DNA of 64,000 bases from Molossus alvarezi (taxonomy: Eukaryota > Chordata > Mammalia > Chiroptera > Molossidae), in contig CM073898.1 in NCBI GenBank assembly GCA_037176705.1, positions 35,963,488-36,027,487 on the forward strand, read 5' to 3'. Shown piece by piece: positions 31,991 to 45,211 of the stretch. Both the position numbers and the translations under genes were made by a program. Position 1 is the first letter of the stretch, and each line of letters begins with the position of its first letter. A model generated the notes under the pieces. The model was not told the DNA's origin and did no database searches. It saw nothing but the letters and a program-made list of their open reading frames with translations.

Positions 31991-34000
31991 CATTTCCTGG
32001 GTTTGGTATTGATTTATAAAGATTTAGAATAAATTCTAGTAGTTCTACAAGGTAACTTTACCTTCCCCTGCCCCTCCAGAGTTAAACACATGCAGACACA
32101 CATACACAGAAATAGTCATGTGTGTACACACACACACACACACACACACAGAATTGATTATGTTTCTATACACAGAAGACAGAAGCAGATGGTAGAAACT
32201 GTGAATTCCTAGAAACAGACTTTGAGACCACAATACTATTCTAGCAAAACAACAAAACACATCACTCATGTAAACTGATCAATATATAACTCATTAAGAA
32301 GTCCAAATATTTCTAGCAATTTATTAAATAATTAAATCAGTGGTGATCCAGACAAAGTTAATAATACATTTTGCTTGAGTCTCCATCCTCAGATCATTTT
32401 AGTGCTTCAGAGAAAACAGAAATAAAACAATTTAATTATCTGTGGCAAAGAAAATAACTTAAAGACAAAGTAAAAATGAATATATAGACACATATTTTAA
32501 GAACAAAACAGAGCAAGGAGCTACATACAGCTTACTTAACTCAAGTGAAAATTTGAACAAAATCAATTAAACAAACAAATAAGGTGTGTCTTATTGTTCA
32601 CAGGGCACCCCTAAAACAGAATTTTTGGATTTGGAAAGCAGAATTTTATCTTGTTAGAGTGTGGGTGTGTGAGCACACACATACACACACACAGAGTAAA
32701 AATGCATCTTTATTATCCAGGGAAACAATAAACCATAAGCCTCCAGGACAGTATAAGAAATAAAATACTCGATGAGCTGAGATATTAAGGGAGAAATTGG
32801 TATTGCTGTGTCATTTGCTTTCTCATATCAGAGACTATGTAAAGAACCTCAGGCTGACAAAGTATACAAATAAATAATAAACCTCCAGACTGTCAAACTA
32901 TGCACCAGTTGTAATGGAGATAAATTTAGCATATTGGTCAGAGCTGCTAATTCAATTAATTTCCATGAATGGTCAGTGTTCAAGAGCTGCATATGAAAAA
33001 ACACAAACAAAAAGACAAAACCTAGGTCAGGAAAGAATTGTCTAGGGGTCATTTTTCTTCTCTTGGCAATATTCCCTCTAATGCAAAAAAGCAGCTTTGT
33101 TTTTACAGTCTGCCTAAATTTATTCTCTTTAAGATAGTTTCCATTTATTATAATGTTTAGGAAAAACATTTATAAAATCTTGCCTTAATTTCCATAATTT
33201 TTTCTTATATCCTCTTGAAAAACAAGATAAAAATATGACCACATGAAACAATTTGAGAGATCTGGCCTGCATAGATCTGGTCTTCTGTATAGAGTTACCA
33301 TTGATTTTTTTCTTCTACACTTAAAAATTTAGATTTAAGTTTTAGAATATTAAAAATCAGCTAGTTGTCATTGTTTATATGTAGCTCCAGGATAGTTGCT
33401 TATATTAGCAAATTTACATAATCCAGAAAAGAAATGTATTGATTTTCTCCCACAAAACAACCAGGCTAATCTGTTGATCAAGCAAAGTCAGCTTATTATT
33501 ACAGTAAAGGTTGCAAGAGTCAGTGATTGCTCAGAAGGAAGGTTATGGCTGGGCAACCACAGTTGACAGCTTTTGGTTAGAATAGTGTAATTTGATTGGC
33601 ATTGTCCAAACATTGAATTGCAATAAATACCTTTTGATTGATGAACACAGTGAACACACAGTCTTCATGGGTAAAGAGTTGTTTGATAAGCAAGCAGATT
33701 ACCTTAGGTGAGTCATCTCTTGTCCCCAGAAAGTCTCTACCTAGATGTGCAAGTGATTCTCTTGAGCAGTAAACTAGTTTAACACTCTATCACTTGGATT
33801 CATCAAGTTATATTTGGAGATACACCACAGTCCTGCATGAAGAATATAGAACCCCCTTCTTATGCTCAGATCCACTCCAGAAAATATAGTTGGTAAACAT
33901 AAAAAACAGGTCATTTATTTAATGTAAACCTTCCCATTTAATCTCTTAAATCCTTAAACCAACATAAGCACAAGCCAAGACAGTACATGGAAAGAAGACT
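31991..34000. other. Unique DNA
   Basis: 2 kb without gene or dispersed repeat; contains the CA arrays at 32125-32150 and about 32670-32695. The 106-codon minus-strand frame at 32849-33169 is not recognised and is within chance length. Confidence 0.45.
32125..32150. repeat. (AC)13 microsatellite
   Basis: Uninterrupted AC units preceded by an imperfect GT/CA stretch. Confidence 0.95.
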
Positions 34001-34450
34001 TTACTCCTCCTTCTGAACCATGTGATATGAGAGCGGTGCTGGCCAATAGCAAACTAATTCTCAGAAGCAGAACAAAGTGTATCTGCAGAAGCTCCAGGAC
34101 GTTCTTTTTGTGCAGGGAGACAGACAACCATGTGGACAAGCAGTGGAGCGAGGCTTCCAGACCACATATGTGTCTCCTCTATTATGCCCCAGATGAAAGA
34201 GCACAGCACAGTCATGTATGACAGAGGATGGCGGCAGGCCTGCTGAGGGCAGAGCATTTCAGCCTCAGATCAGTCCTGTGAGAATGTGCGCGAGGCCGGG
34301 AGGAAACAGGGCTGGAGGCAAGAGACAGAGGAGGAGTCATCTTTTCTGTGATCTCAACTGCAGTGAAAGAAAATGTAGATCCTTTCATCACAACTTGCCA
34401 ATTCTCCGAGAGCGTGGAGAAAGAAAAGACTTTATTTCTGTGTAAAAAGA
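34001..34450. other. GC/CpG-richer unique patch
   Basis: About ten CpGs, clustered at 34215-34300 and 34405-34415 (GTGCGCGAGGCCGGG at 34286-34300), in otherwise AT-rich DNA. Short overlapping frames on both strands match nothing known and no splice-bounded exon is evident. Confidence 0.35.
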
Positions 34451-34680
34451 GATAACATTTAGATTCCTGCTAGATTGGATTTTATTTTCTGGTGCTTGGC
34501 TGATACATATATGATAAATTTATGATAATGTTAAACAGAGAAAAATACTTGCATTCTCTAAGAGTAATACATTTTCTCAAATAACTATGAAGGTATAGGT
34601 ATAGATGTAAAAGGTTTGACACAGGCTACAAGTCCAGAAAATTATCTAAGTAGCCTGGATAAGGTCATAATTTTATTTGT

Positions 34681-34961
34681 TTCTTTGTTTGTTCATCCTC
34701 ACCTGAGGATATTTTCTCTATTTATTTTTTTTAGAGAGAGTGGGAGGGAGAGAAGGAGGGGGTAAGAGAAAGAGAGGGAGAGAAAGAGTGAGATAGAAAC
34801 ATCCATGTGAAAGAGACACATGGATTGGTTGCTTCTTGTATGTGCCCAACTGGGACTGGGGATTGAACCTGCAACCAGGTAGGTGCCCTTGACCAAGAAT
34901 TGGATCCACAACCCTTTGGTGCTTGGGCTGACACTCTAACTGCTGAGCAACACTGGCCAGA
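34681..34961 (-). mobile_element. Ves-like SINE (type A), antisense
   Basis: Stem-loop intact at 34696-34709, long GA tract, body, head ending CACTGGCCAGA. Target duplications of about 17-19 bp: GTCATAATTTTATTTGT (34664-34680) and GTCATATTTTGATTTTTGT (34962-34980). Confidence 0.94.
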
Positions 34962-34980
34962 GTCATATTTTGATTTTTGT

Positions 34981-37299
34981 TTTTTTTTATTTAAAAGTTA
35001 CTCAAAAACAACCAATATTTGTGAACCACTAAATTTTTTATAAAATGCCTTTACTTGTATTTAAGGATTTTCAACCTGTAAAGAAAACATATCTAAAGGG
35101 AAATATAAAAACATGAGAGAGAAGCAAATGCTATGGGTTGGGGTCAGGAATGTCCCCCAGAGAAGCAAAAATATGATATACTCTTTAACTGTGGTATAAA
35201 ATGAATAGTTTCTCAAGAATTACACAATGCACAAATGAAATTTGCAAACATATTATAAAAGTGAACTAATGCCATGAAAAATAATTTCTAAAAGAGTTTT
35301 CTTTGCCTGAAATTCTACTTTGCAGCTTACATGAAGTGACACTTATTTGAAATAAAATAATAGGATATAACCATCAAAAGAACTAGCTGGTGAAGACATT
35401 TGAAAATGATTGAGAAGGAAAGTTACAAGTGATTGTGAGGCTGAATTTGATAGTTTCACATAAATACTATGCAGAACTTAAAATAACTTAAATACCAGCT
35501 TTCTTTGACTAATAAATAAATTAGAAATAAATGTTTTCTTTCCCAAATAAAATGCTCAATGGACTTGTAAAATTTTACTTGAATGATTTTTTGAATTTCA
35601 TAATTTTAAAGATCTTTCCATCCTCCTTGTACTAAAAATTGCTGTTAGAATATTTGGCAATAGATTTTCATTTTAAAGTTTTGAACGGTTGCTTTTCTTT
35701 AAACAAATTCAACAAGGTTTTGTTCAATGAATATCAAAATGATGACAAAATTTGCCACTTTAAGAGTACTTAATGATTTCTTTCTCTCAAATACATTATA
35801 GAATTTTATGTTGTATGGAATCAGCACATTTATGTGTCATGTGTATACTAATTTATATAAAATAGTGTCAAAAGCAATACAACATTTGAATAATTTTAAG
35901 ATACACTGTAATGTAGACTAAAAATGGTGACCTAGCTGAAACGGAAATATTGGTAATCAAATCTTGTCACATCGATTAAGAGATGGAAGACGGTGAAGTT
36001 AACTCTCAGTCTGAGGTTCACTGACTCTATATCATTATTTCTCTAAGTAATTAGAACTAGGTATGCATCAGGATTATATAGACTTTGTTGGAACTGTTCA
36101 GTTCTCTGTCCTCTTGCCTGGAATCACTTGAATACTTTAGGCCAATGATGAATTTTGTAAAATTAGTAGGGAGTCACAATTCTTATTCATGTTGCACAAA
36201 CATTTGTGCTTAGTATTTATTTTTTTGCAATAGGTATAGCAGGTAATAGTTATCCAACATAAATATATATTCATGGTTTGCAGTGGAACAGATGAAGGGA
36301 AAGCTGGACCCAGAGACTGTGAACCTCAGAGGGAAGACAATTGAAGGAGGTGTCAAGAGTAAAGGAAAAATTAATCTGGGTGCCAGATAGCAGGGGAAAT
36401 ACTCCATTGTCTGGAAATGATTATATCAAGGACAAAGAAGGCAGGTCCCAGACGCAAAAAGCCTGGATAATATGTATGGGATTAAAGTGTGTTCCTTGTA
36501 CAAAGCAAGATAAGGAGGAGAGGGTAGTGATGTTTAGAGGCAAAGTGCTGATTTGATCTCTAGCAAGAGATATGTTAGTGGGGCCCATGCAAAACTAAGG
36601 TATGGTCAAAATCAAGGCAGTATTGATATTTAAATCTGCAGTTTCTGACCCTTGGTTTCAATTTTGATAATCTTGAGGAAAAATGGTTCAGAGCATAGAG
36701 TGGAGTAGAAGCTATGTACACAGCTAACTAGTTTCCGCTTCTAAGAAAATAATCACCCAAGAATTATAAACCACGGTGGCATATAATTCTATCCACCAGC
36801 ATTCTCATAATTATTGTTAGTGTGTTGGATTTGCCTACAAGGTTCACTAGAGTCTGGCTTCTACTACTGATTGCAAAAGTGTGGTTCCAAATCTAGGAAA
36901 TATATCCTCAAAATAATATTGCACATGAGCATTAAGAGGAGCCTATACTAGGACAGGAGCTTTGGCTTCATTTATTTTAAATATAAGTATTAAAGCATTA
37001 TTGATTTTTAAATAAAAATAAATCGCAGTCATGGATTGGTAGGTATGACTGAAGTGAAATAAATAAGCATAAATTTTTAATCCTCATCTTCTTTAATTAT
37101 TAACTTCATTAGGAAATAATTATTTTCTCTTCTTATGAAACACTAAATTATATACTTCTAAATTTAGTATTATACATCAATATGTAAAATTTAAACAATA
37201 ATGTGCACATATATAAGATATAAAATTAGGAATTATAACCATAGTGGTAATAGTAATCATTATCATACTGAAAGGAAAACAAGGTAAGTTCTTCCCATA
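34981..37299. other. Unique AT-rich DNA
   Basis: 2.3 kb with no recognised repeat or gene, the longest such stretch in the first half. Confidence 0.5.
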
Positions 37300-37310
37300 T
37301 AGAATCTTTT

Positions 37311-37549
37311 TTTTTTTTTTTTTGGTTCTCACCCGAGGACATTTTTCCATTTTTTGCTCAGATAGAGTGGAAGGGAGAGAGAGAGAAACATCGACGTGAA
37401 AGGGACACATTGAGTGGCTGCCTCCCACACGACCCAACCAGGACCGGGGACAATTTGCAACCGAGGTACGTGCCCTTAGCGGGAACCGAACCCAGGTCTC
37501 TCTGGACCGCAGGCTGACACTCTAACCGCTGAGCCAAACCGGCCATGGC
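37311..37549 (-). mobile_element. Ves-like SINE (type A), antisense
   Basis: Poly-T, stem-loop variant TTCTCACCCGAGGA, GA tract, well-preserved B box and A box, head ending at 37549. Target duplications TAGAATCTTTT (37300-37310) and TAGAATCCTAT (37550-37560). Confidence 0.95.
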
Positions 37550-37560
37550 TAGAATCCTAT

Positions 37561-38770
37561 TTAATCCTCAGGCCTGTAAAGTTATTTTTTCTAAGGGTAA
37601 ATGGTCAGTAAATAACAGTGCCAATTTCTGAACAAGGGTCTATTTGATTCTAAAGTCCATTACAATGTATATCTGAGAAGCTTAAAATATTTGTTTCCAA
37701 GTAGTTACCAGTGAATGTAAGGTTTGTTCTTTTATAATAACCATAGTTATCATTTTATCACTCTAAAATCACATATACGGTAAACAAAATGTGCCATTAA
37801 CAAAACATTTTTGTACTTATTTGAAGAAATACAGTACTTTCTAGTAGAATTGAACTTTTAGCATACTGTAAACATGCCAGGGTATTACCCCTAAACATAT
37901 ACTGCTAAAGGGGAATTTATTTATTAATGCTACAACTTCTAGCTACTAATAGGAATTAGGGTGTATAGTTTACCAAGTTGATTAATATATAGAAATTATT
38001 CTCTGTCGCATTTTCCAAAAATTAACGCAATTAAAAATGAGCGATGTGCACCTAATGTGTGACAATTAGTTTAAATGTATTTAATTATAGCCTGATGCTG
38101 TGTATCTGTGCAATAATTCAGTGAATCTGATCAACAAGAACATCTAGATCAATTAGATGTTTTCCTGCCTTAGTTAATTCACTATTGCTACTGTTTCTCT
38201 GTCCAGAATAGATAACAAATCTTTCAGCAGAAACTCTTTGGGGTATTCATTTTAAAGGGGCATTTTGACAGTCTAGTGTTACAAACCCAAACAAGCAAGA
38301 AAAGAAAGAAATCAGAAACCGGAATCCAATTGTCACATTGAGATTAAAACAAAAAAAAAATCAGAGGTAAAACATAGAAGAGATTTATAGAAGAAAGTCT
38401 CATATATCAGACTACAATCTAGAGGGGGGAAAAAGATCCATAGGAAAGGCCATCCTCATAATGAAAAAGCTGGATGCCTGGTGGAAACCTCTCCCTTCAC
38501 CTGGCCCTGTGAACTTCAACCCCTCCACCCCTGCTGGTGCAGGGTTAGGATACCCGCTAACTTTATGGTCCTTGCCTTTTCTCCCACAACTCCCTGTTTC
38601 ATAAGAAAGCAGCAGTATGAGTTTCCAAATACCTGAGAAATCCAGAAATATGAGAACAAACTGGTCTGAGACGCTAAGAGGATATGACTGCAGGTGCTAG
38701 CAAGTAAGAACAACATTTGTTTGGGGGCTGGAGAATCTTTTAAGATTGTACTTTCAAATTAGTTTGATTA
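37561..38770. other. Unique DNA
   Basis: Nothing recognised. Confidence 0.45.
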
Positions 38771-38783
38771 TAAAGATTATCGA

Positions 38784-39046
38784 GCCCTGGCCAGTTTGGC
38801 TCAGCAGTTAGAGCATGAGCCCACGGACCAGAGAGTCCCAGGTTCAGTTCCCGCTAAGGGCACCTACCTTGGTTGTGGTTTGTCCCTGGCCCCGATTGGG
38901 GTTGTGTGGGTGGTAACCACTCGATGTGTCTCTTTCACGTCGATGTTTCTCTCTCTTTCTCTTACTCCCTCTTTCCCTCCCACTCTATCTAAAGATAAAT
39001 GCAAAAAAAAAAAAAAATGTCCTTGAGTGCAGATAAAAAATTTTTT
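38784..39046 (+). mobile_element. Ves-like SINE (type A)
   Basis: Head GCCCTGGCCAGTTTGGCTCA with A box, B box GGTTCAGTTCCC, body, CT tail and a decayed 3' end (TCCTTGAGTGCAGA). Target duplications TAAAGATTATCGAG (38770-38783) and AAAAGATTATCAAG (39047-39060). Confidence 0.95.
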
Positions 39047-39060
39047 AAAAGATTATCAAG

Positions 39061-40277
39061 AATTTTTTTAAGGCATGGCTAGGACTTCTCCTGGATATTG
39101 TAATTCTTGATGTCTGGTAGGGCTCAAGTAGTTATATTCTAATGTATTTAATACATTGATTAAGAATGGATGAAAAATATTACTCCTGTTAGGATTAAAA
39201 AGTGTGTATTTAGGCTAGAAACTATACTAAAACATAGAAACAGGATAATTGCTAATTTAAATTATTTAAACTAAAGTTGTAGGAAACAAGTTGTAGAATT
39301 ATTATGTGTGGTTCTATAAAAAACACGACGAATTTAAGGAAGCATATTAATTGATTTATTAAATTATTTTATAATATACCCTTTACCAAACAAGTAGGAA
39401 ATGCTAATTATAGTAAAATTGAAAACTATTAAACAAAAAGATAAAAAATAATTAACTATGTGACCATCTTGCTAAAAAAAAAAAAAAAAAATCACCATTA
39501 ATTTTACTGTATAGTAACATCTCAATACTTCAGGAACATGTTCCTGAAAAGTCTCCATTATATGTGGATATAATCTGCATTTAGAAAGAAGTTTTGTAAA
39601 GAAAATCTTTAGAAAAATCCATTAAAAACAATGTTCAGTATATTAAACATGATAAACCAATATCGAAGTGCATCTCCTCTTCAGTCAATTGCTTTTTGTT
39701 ATCCATAAATACTCTTCCACAAAAAGTAGCAACTGTCATAAAAAAAAAAAAATTTATATGACAACTGGACATTTTGTGTTGTGTTGGCCAAGTCTGGGAA
39801 AGGATATAAAGGCTTGTCCATCCCCTCCACCCTGGAAGGTAAAAATATTTAATCAAGTTTACCCACTTGTACAATATCTCTTTATTAATTGAGCAATGTA
39901 ATTAATGGAGAGAAAAGAAAAATTAAAAAATAAAAATAAAAACACAAAAGAGTTATGAGAGACCTTTAGTTTTTCACAAATTATTGCAAACTACTGAGAA
40001 AAATCCTTCAGTTTTTCACAAATTATTGCAAACTACTGAGAAAAATTCTTCTATAAGCATTGTTGATAAGTCCTCTTCTTGATGTTTTGAAATAACCTAT
40101 ATCTAAAATGTCTATTGCAGTTGTGGCTATTATGGAAAAAACTAATGTAAAAGACTCAGGGTCTAATTTTCACATAAATACATATCCATATTTATACATA
40201 TATGTGTACATGATATTTAGAAAAGAATAGTGTCTATAGTCTATTCATAGCAAATTGCTTTTCTGGATAATTTTGTG

Positions 40278-40308
<31 letters not shown>

Positions 40309-41499
40309 TATTAAATATTTTGTGACTTTTGGTAACCATACTTAAGAAATACAAATTTTTAAGTCAAAATTAACTTTGTACTGGGATTTTATCTTAAAAT
40401 GCTTGAAACATTTCTTTACTAAACATTAGTACTGAATAGTAAGATTAAAGAAACATTTTCATTTATCAGAAGCTGAGGGATTTGTGTGCTTACTTTCAGG
40501 AAAATGCCAGACATGTAACTTGTGATTCCAACAAAATAAATGCTAACCAAGGACATTGCATGCTTCACTAACTGATGACAAGTGTCATCCCTTACTCTGC
40601 CAAGTCAAATACGAAGGTAGTTTCTACTGAAATTCCCATTGACAGAGTACTGGTGGTTAAATATGTTGATAGAAGTAATATCCAGCAAGAAATGTCTGTT
40701 GTGGTAAAGAAGGAAAAATAATTACTTTTCATTTGGAGTCACCATCTAGGGAAATGTAAGACAGTATTCTTAAGCCTTAGTTACTACTTCATTACAAATA
40801 CTTCCTTAGTGTTTTTCAGCTGCTCATTTGTCTGTCTTCTCTCCACCTGCATATCCTCCCAGCCAATTTTCAATAATGACTGTCCCTTTTCCCAGCCCTC
40901 AATGTGCCAAGCACTGGACAGATTCTGAAAGGCTTTGCTTCAGAGCAAAATGGAGAATTTGGCCAGGATTTAGCTGCCATGGAGACACCCTCAATATTTT
41001 TTTCTTGCAATGCACTTTTGTCTAAATCCAATGTTTTTTGTGGTTTTTCTTTTTTTCATTTTCATTTTCTTCTTCAGGGCACCTTTTCTTCCCCAACTGT
41101 TCCAGGACCACTCCTCCCAATGTATGAATCAAGAGAACACCAGCATTTTCTTTTGTTTCCTGCTTCTACTTATTTAGCATTGTTTAACCATTTCTTTCAT
41201 TTTGAAGTATATGACATTTACTTAGCCAACTCTCTATCTTTACTGTATATATAATCCTCCAGAATTCTCTGCCATTTCTATTGGAAACTTCAGAGCTTAC
41301 TTAACCTACTTTACCTCCATCCAAACATCTGACAGCTTGATATTTATCATCAGCTCTTAGATTGAAGACTCATCTAACACCCTGTACATGCTTAGCTTAC
41401 TCATTTCAAATGATTCTAATTCACCTCTTCAAATCATAAAATCATCACTCCTTGTACCCATTTGGAGCTGTTCTTGATTTAATCTGAACACAAGACAAA
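39061..41499. other. Unique AT-rich DNA
   Basis: No gene. Contains A runs (39474-39491), a 42-bp tandem duplication and a TA patch at about 40285-40310. The 116-codon plus frame at 40904-41254 lacks a recognisable domain. Confidence 0.45.
39963..40046. repeat. Tandem duplication, 2 x 42 bp
   Basis: Copies 39963-40004 and 40005-40046 differ at one position (CCTTTAG versus CCTTCAG). Core TTTTTCACAAATTATTGCAA. Confidence 0.97.
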
Positions 41500-42430
41500 G
41501 TTGGAAATCTCTTTTAACTCCATCACCCTGTCCAACTGCCATTATTTCTCTGTGCTGGAATGCTAATAGCTTTATATTGTTTTCCTCTGAATCCACTTCT
41601 CCATTTCAATCCAGTAGCTACCAGAGCACTTTTCTTCAAAATGTTAATTTGATCATGTCCCACATCCTTAGCCCACCTTCACTTTAAAAGTGTTTCATTG
41701 TGACAAAGATGGAGCCAGTGTTATGATGCTAAATGGTTTACTATCAGTTGGCAGGGATTGTGGAAATAAAAAACTCTAATTTGTAGCATTTGCCAAATTT
41801 TCATAGTTTATTCCTACAGTGGCCAGTTTTATGCTAGCAATGCGATATCCCTAAGTGTAGGGTTGGAAAAAGATGTGCACAGTTGACCATGGAAAGCCAT
41901 CCTCAGCTGATTCTAGCACGCCACTGGATAAAGGATAATCCTTAATTTAAATTGTAAACCTCTGCTTCGTCTGTCTCCTTTGGCTTTGTTAATCTAGGCT
42001 GTCCACTGAAGACTTTGTTTACTTTCTTAAATGTGTTCTGTGTTCTGTTCTCTCTAGCCAGAAGTACTTTGTGCATGTGATTTCATCCACCTGGAACATT
42101 CAACCTTGCCAAAATTAGATCCCAGCTCTATTGAAATGTTCTTGGGGAAGTATTTTCTGATCCTGACTGCACTCAGACCAATCTAGTCCCATCTATTGTA
42201 TGCACACTAGGCATCATGTATTTCCCCTCTCTTAACACTACTGTCATTTTTACATCTATTTGTTAGACGATTTTATTAATATCTATCTCTTCAACCAGAA
42301 TATAAGTTCTGTAAATACATGGGCTATTCTTGGTGGATGTATCATTGTATCATCAGTGCCTATTTCCAGAGTAGTTCTAAGCATATATAGTCTCTAAAAA
42401 ATAATAATGATAACATGTTGAATGAAAAAC
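41500..42430 (+). repeat. L2 relic, interrupted
   Basis: Two L2-like parts in one orientation. 41500-41704 has 'tgatcatgtcccacatcctt'. 41936-42430 has 'tacatctatttgttagacga', 'accagaatataagttctgta' and 'tgttgaatgaaaaac', the typical L2 3' end. About 230 bp at 41705-41935 does not fit L2. Confidence 0.6.
41705..41935. other. Unidentified insert inside the L2 relic
   Basis: Sequence unlike L2, MIR, Ves or L1, lying between colinear L2 parts. Edges ACAAAGA and TAAAGGA may be a decayed target duplication. Confidence 0.35.
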
Positions 42431-43815
42431 AATAGAGAAATCTTTATTCTTCTACTGCATAGTACTTAGCATAAACTAGAGATTTATTTACCATCTAGTG
42501 AAAGATTAATTGAAGACGTTATCTACTCCATTTTATCATTTATGAAATGTTTTCACTTTTACTATGAGTTTTTTATTCAATATTATTTAACTTAATATTA
42601 TTTCCACACTTGCTTACTACCTTATAAATCTCTATTCCATCTATTATATTGCTCAAAGTCTATAGTCCAAATTATTTGAAATGCCACTGTTATAACAATA
42701 ACCCAATAAACCATCAGCCTTTATTATACTTAGTATGGGTTCTACATTCTTACCATTTACCAAAAATCCAATCATGTTAAACTTAATTCTGTTCAGAAGA
42801 TGTTGGATTGAAAAAATGGTAATAAATCAAATAATAAAAAACAACATAAAAGTATTTGAAATTATATGTGGGAAAGAAAAATTCACTTTTGATAGATATT
42901 TTATGAGAAAAAATGTTATTATTTACAAGTAAATATTGTGAGTGGATCTTCAAAATTGCTTGACAGCACTCTATCATAGCCACTCGAAGGAATGCACGTC
43001 ATTGTATAACTGGTAGATTTAATGAGCTCACTCTGACATTCTGATTGCTAATATGGATGATATGAATGAATGAACTCAAATAATAAAGGGCATTTCTCAT
43101 AAACACACCAGAAGCATTTTATAAACACATGTTATTCTAGTGAAACATGTTATGTAGGTGCTGATACTTTAAAATACATAATTTATTTATATAAAAACAA
43201 GTATATCAAATCAATATATAGTCCTTTCTATTTGTAGTGTCTGTTTTTTCCCCCATAATACTATGTACAAGAGAACATCTATTGAGGTTGTTTCTACTGG
43301 GTTCTTGGTGTTGTTTTTTGTTTTAACTCTGAAAGTGAGGTGATTTTGTTTTTGTCTCTGTATCTTTCACTTAAAAAGCCAGATGCCTGTTTCTTCCAAA
43401 AAGTGAGTTTTTTAAAATTAATTTTAAATAATAAGAGACAGAGCATCTATTCTATCAAGATTTCTATTTAAACACTATGTTTAAAATGCTTGTTGCCTAG
43501 TGTTTTAAAAACTAGAGGTATTTCTTTTGAAGTGTCAATCTGACTATTACCATGATTTTGATGGTAATTATAGTAGAATGCTCATATTTCAAAGACTGAG
43601 ATCAGAAGTTCATTTTAATCTCTACACTGAATGAATTTGGCAGTGTTTCTGTGGCTTTTCGAGTCCTGAACACATACATTTACAATGCATTTTAATATAA
43701 CAAAGTAACTGTTGGATTTATCTGGATGGTTAGACCAATTGGCTATATTAACCAATAGTTATATGTGGAGCTTGTTTTAAGATAGATATTATCAGACAGA
43801 CACCACATGCTCTTC

Positions 43816-43818
<3 letters not shown>
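42431..43818. other. Unique AT-rich DNA
   Basis: Nothing recognised. Confidence 0.45.

Positions 43819-43879
<61 letters not shown>
43819..43879. repeat. (AC)21(AT)9 compound microsatellite
   Basis: AC units at 43819-43860 then AT units to 43879, without interruption. Confidence 0.97.
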
Positions 43880-44277
43880 ATAGAAAAACCCTAAAACAGA
43901 TTCTATAAAGAAGATAGAAGTGTAATGTCACTCTTTGGTTCTCACTTGCAGCAATAAGACAAAAACACTGAAAATGGATAAAAAGAAAAGCATAAAATGA
44001 CTCATGATTATGATGAAATTCTTGCCTACACAAAACAAGAATATAACAAATTATAATGTGTCTGGTTAATTTACCGAATGAGGCCAACCTGGTTAATTTA
44101 CTGAATGTCATAGAAGCTTCCTTCCAAAAGTAAAAACCATAGGAGATGAAAAGCTAAATAAATAGAAATATATAGTATTAGTTGTCGCTCACCATTCTCA
44201 ATATAACATAGGATTAGATGAGAATTAGTGAGGAAATAGAAAATAACAAAAGTAAAAATGTACATATCATAATAATG
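43880..44277. other. Unique DNA with a short direct repeat
   Basis: A 19-bp word CTGGTTAATTTAC(C/T)GAATG occurs at 44062-44080 and 44089-44107. Otherwise nothing recognised. Confidence 0.5.
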
Positions 44278-44288
44278 TATTAAAATTA

Positions 44289-44461
44289 GCTGGCTGGTGT
44301 GCATTGACCCATGCACCAAGAGGTCACTGGTTTGATTCCTGGTCTGGGCACATGCCCAGGTTGTGGGCCAAATCCTCAGTAGGGGGTATGCAGGAGGTGG
44401 CCAATTGATGTTCTCTCTCATCAATGTTTCTCTCTCTCTAAAATCAGTAAAAAAGAAAAAA
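44289..44461 (+). mobile_element. Ves-like SINE (type B), A box deleted
   Basis: Starts AGCTGGCTGGTGTGCATTGA: the usual GCTCAGTGGTTGAG between 'GGTGTG' and 'CATTGA' is missing, while the B box (GGTTTGATTCC) and the rest are present. Target duplications GTATTAAAATT (44278-44288) and ATATTAAAGTT (44462-44472). Confidence 0.92.
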
Positions 44462-44472
44462 ATATTAAAGTT

Positions 44473-45211
44473 GGTACCAGGTTATAAAAAATACACATTT
44501 TCAAATATACATATTGGATATTCATGAAAAGTAACCATATATTGGCTTGCAAAGCAAACATAATGGGTTTTATAAATCAAGATTAATACTAATAACAATT
44601 TCTTTTCACAATACAAAAAACTAGACATCAATAACAAGGTCCAAAACAACAAAAAGTTGGGTTTTTTTTACACTGAAAAAAATAAATTCTTGTGTCAAAG
44701 GGAAAATGCACATTTAAATTTCAAAAATAATTTAAAAAACAATGATAAAATTAGTTCATTTTAGAACACATGGATAATATTTAAAAGACATAATGTTAAT
44801 CACTTAGATCTATAAAAATAAATACATTAAATATTCAAGTAAAAAGTATAAAAACACTATACTGAAAGAAAATAGAAGAAATTATATGATAAAAATAAAA
44901 CTAAAACTAATGAGTAAAAAATAAAAATCTTATGACTAATCTAGAAAAATAAAATTTGGTGCTTTCTAAAAATTAATCATTGTCTAATCCAATTAATTTG
45001 AGGAGGAAAATAATAAACCCAGAAATATAGACAACATGATAAAGAAAAAAATAACCATGGAAACAGAAGTTCTATTCTGGGTAAACACAGCCAAGGAAAC
45101 AGGCTTCTCTCTTCTGACTTTGGAACCATGTATTTCGTTTTCACATTTATAGTTAAAAGATAAAATAAAATATACTAATTTATTATAAACATATACATAT
45201 TCTACCATTTA
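44473..45211. other. Unique A-rich DNA
   Basis: Nothing recognised. Confidence 0.45.

Noticed and set aside
43743..44111. A 122-codon minus-strand frame with a Cys-Val repeat
   Set aside because: The repeat is the CA/TA microsatellite read in one frame; no domain and no other support.
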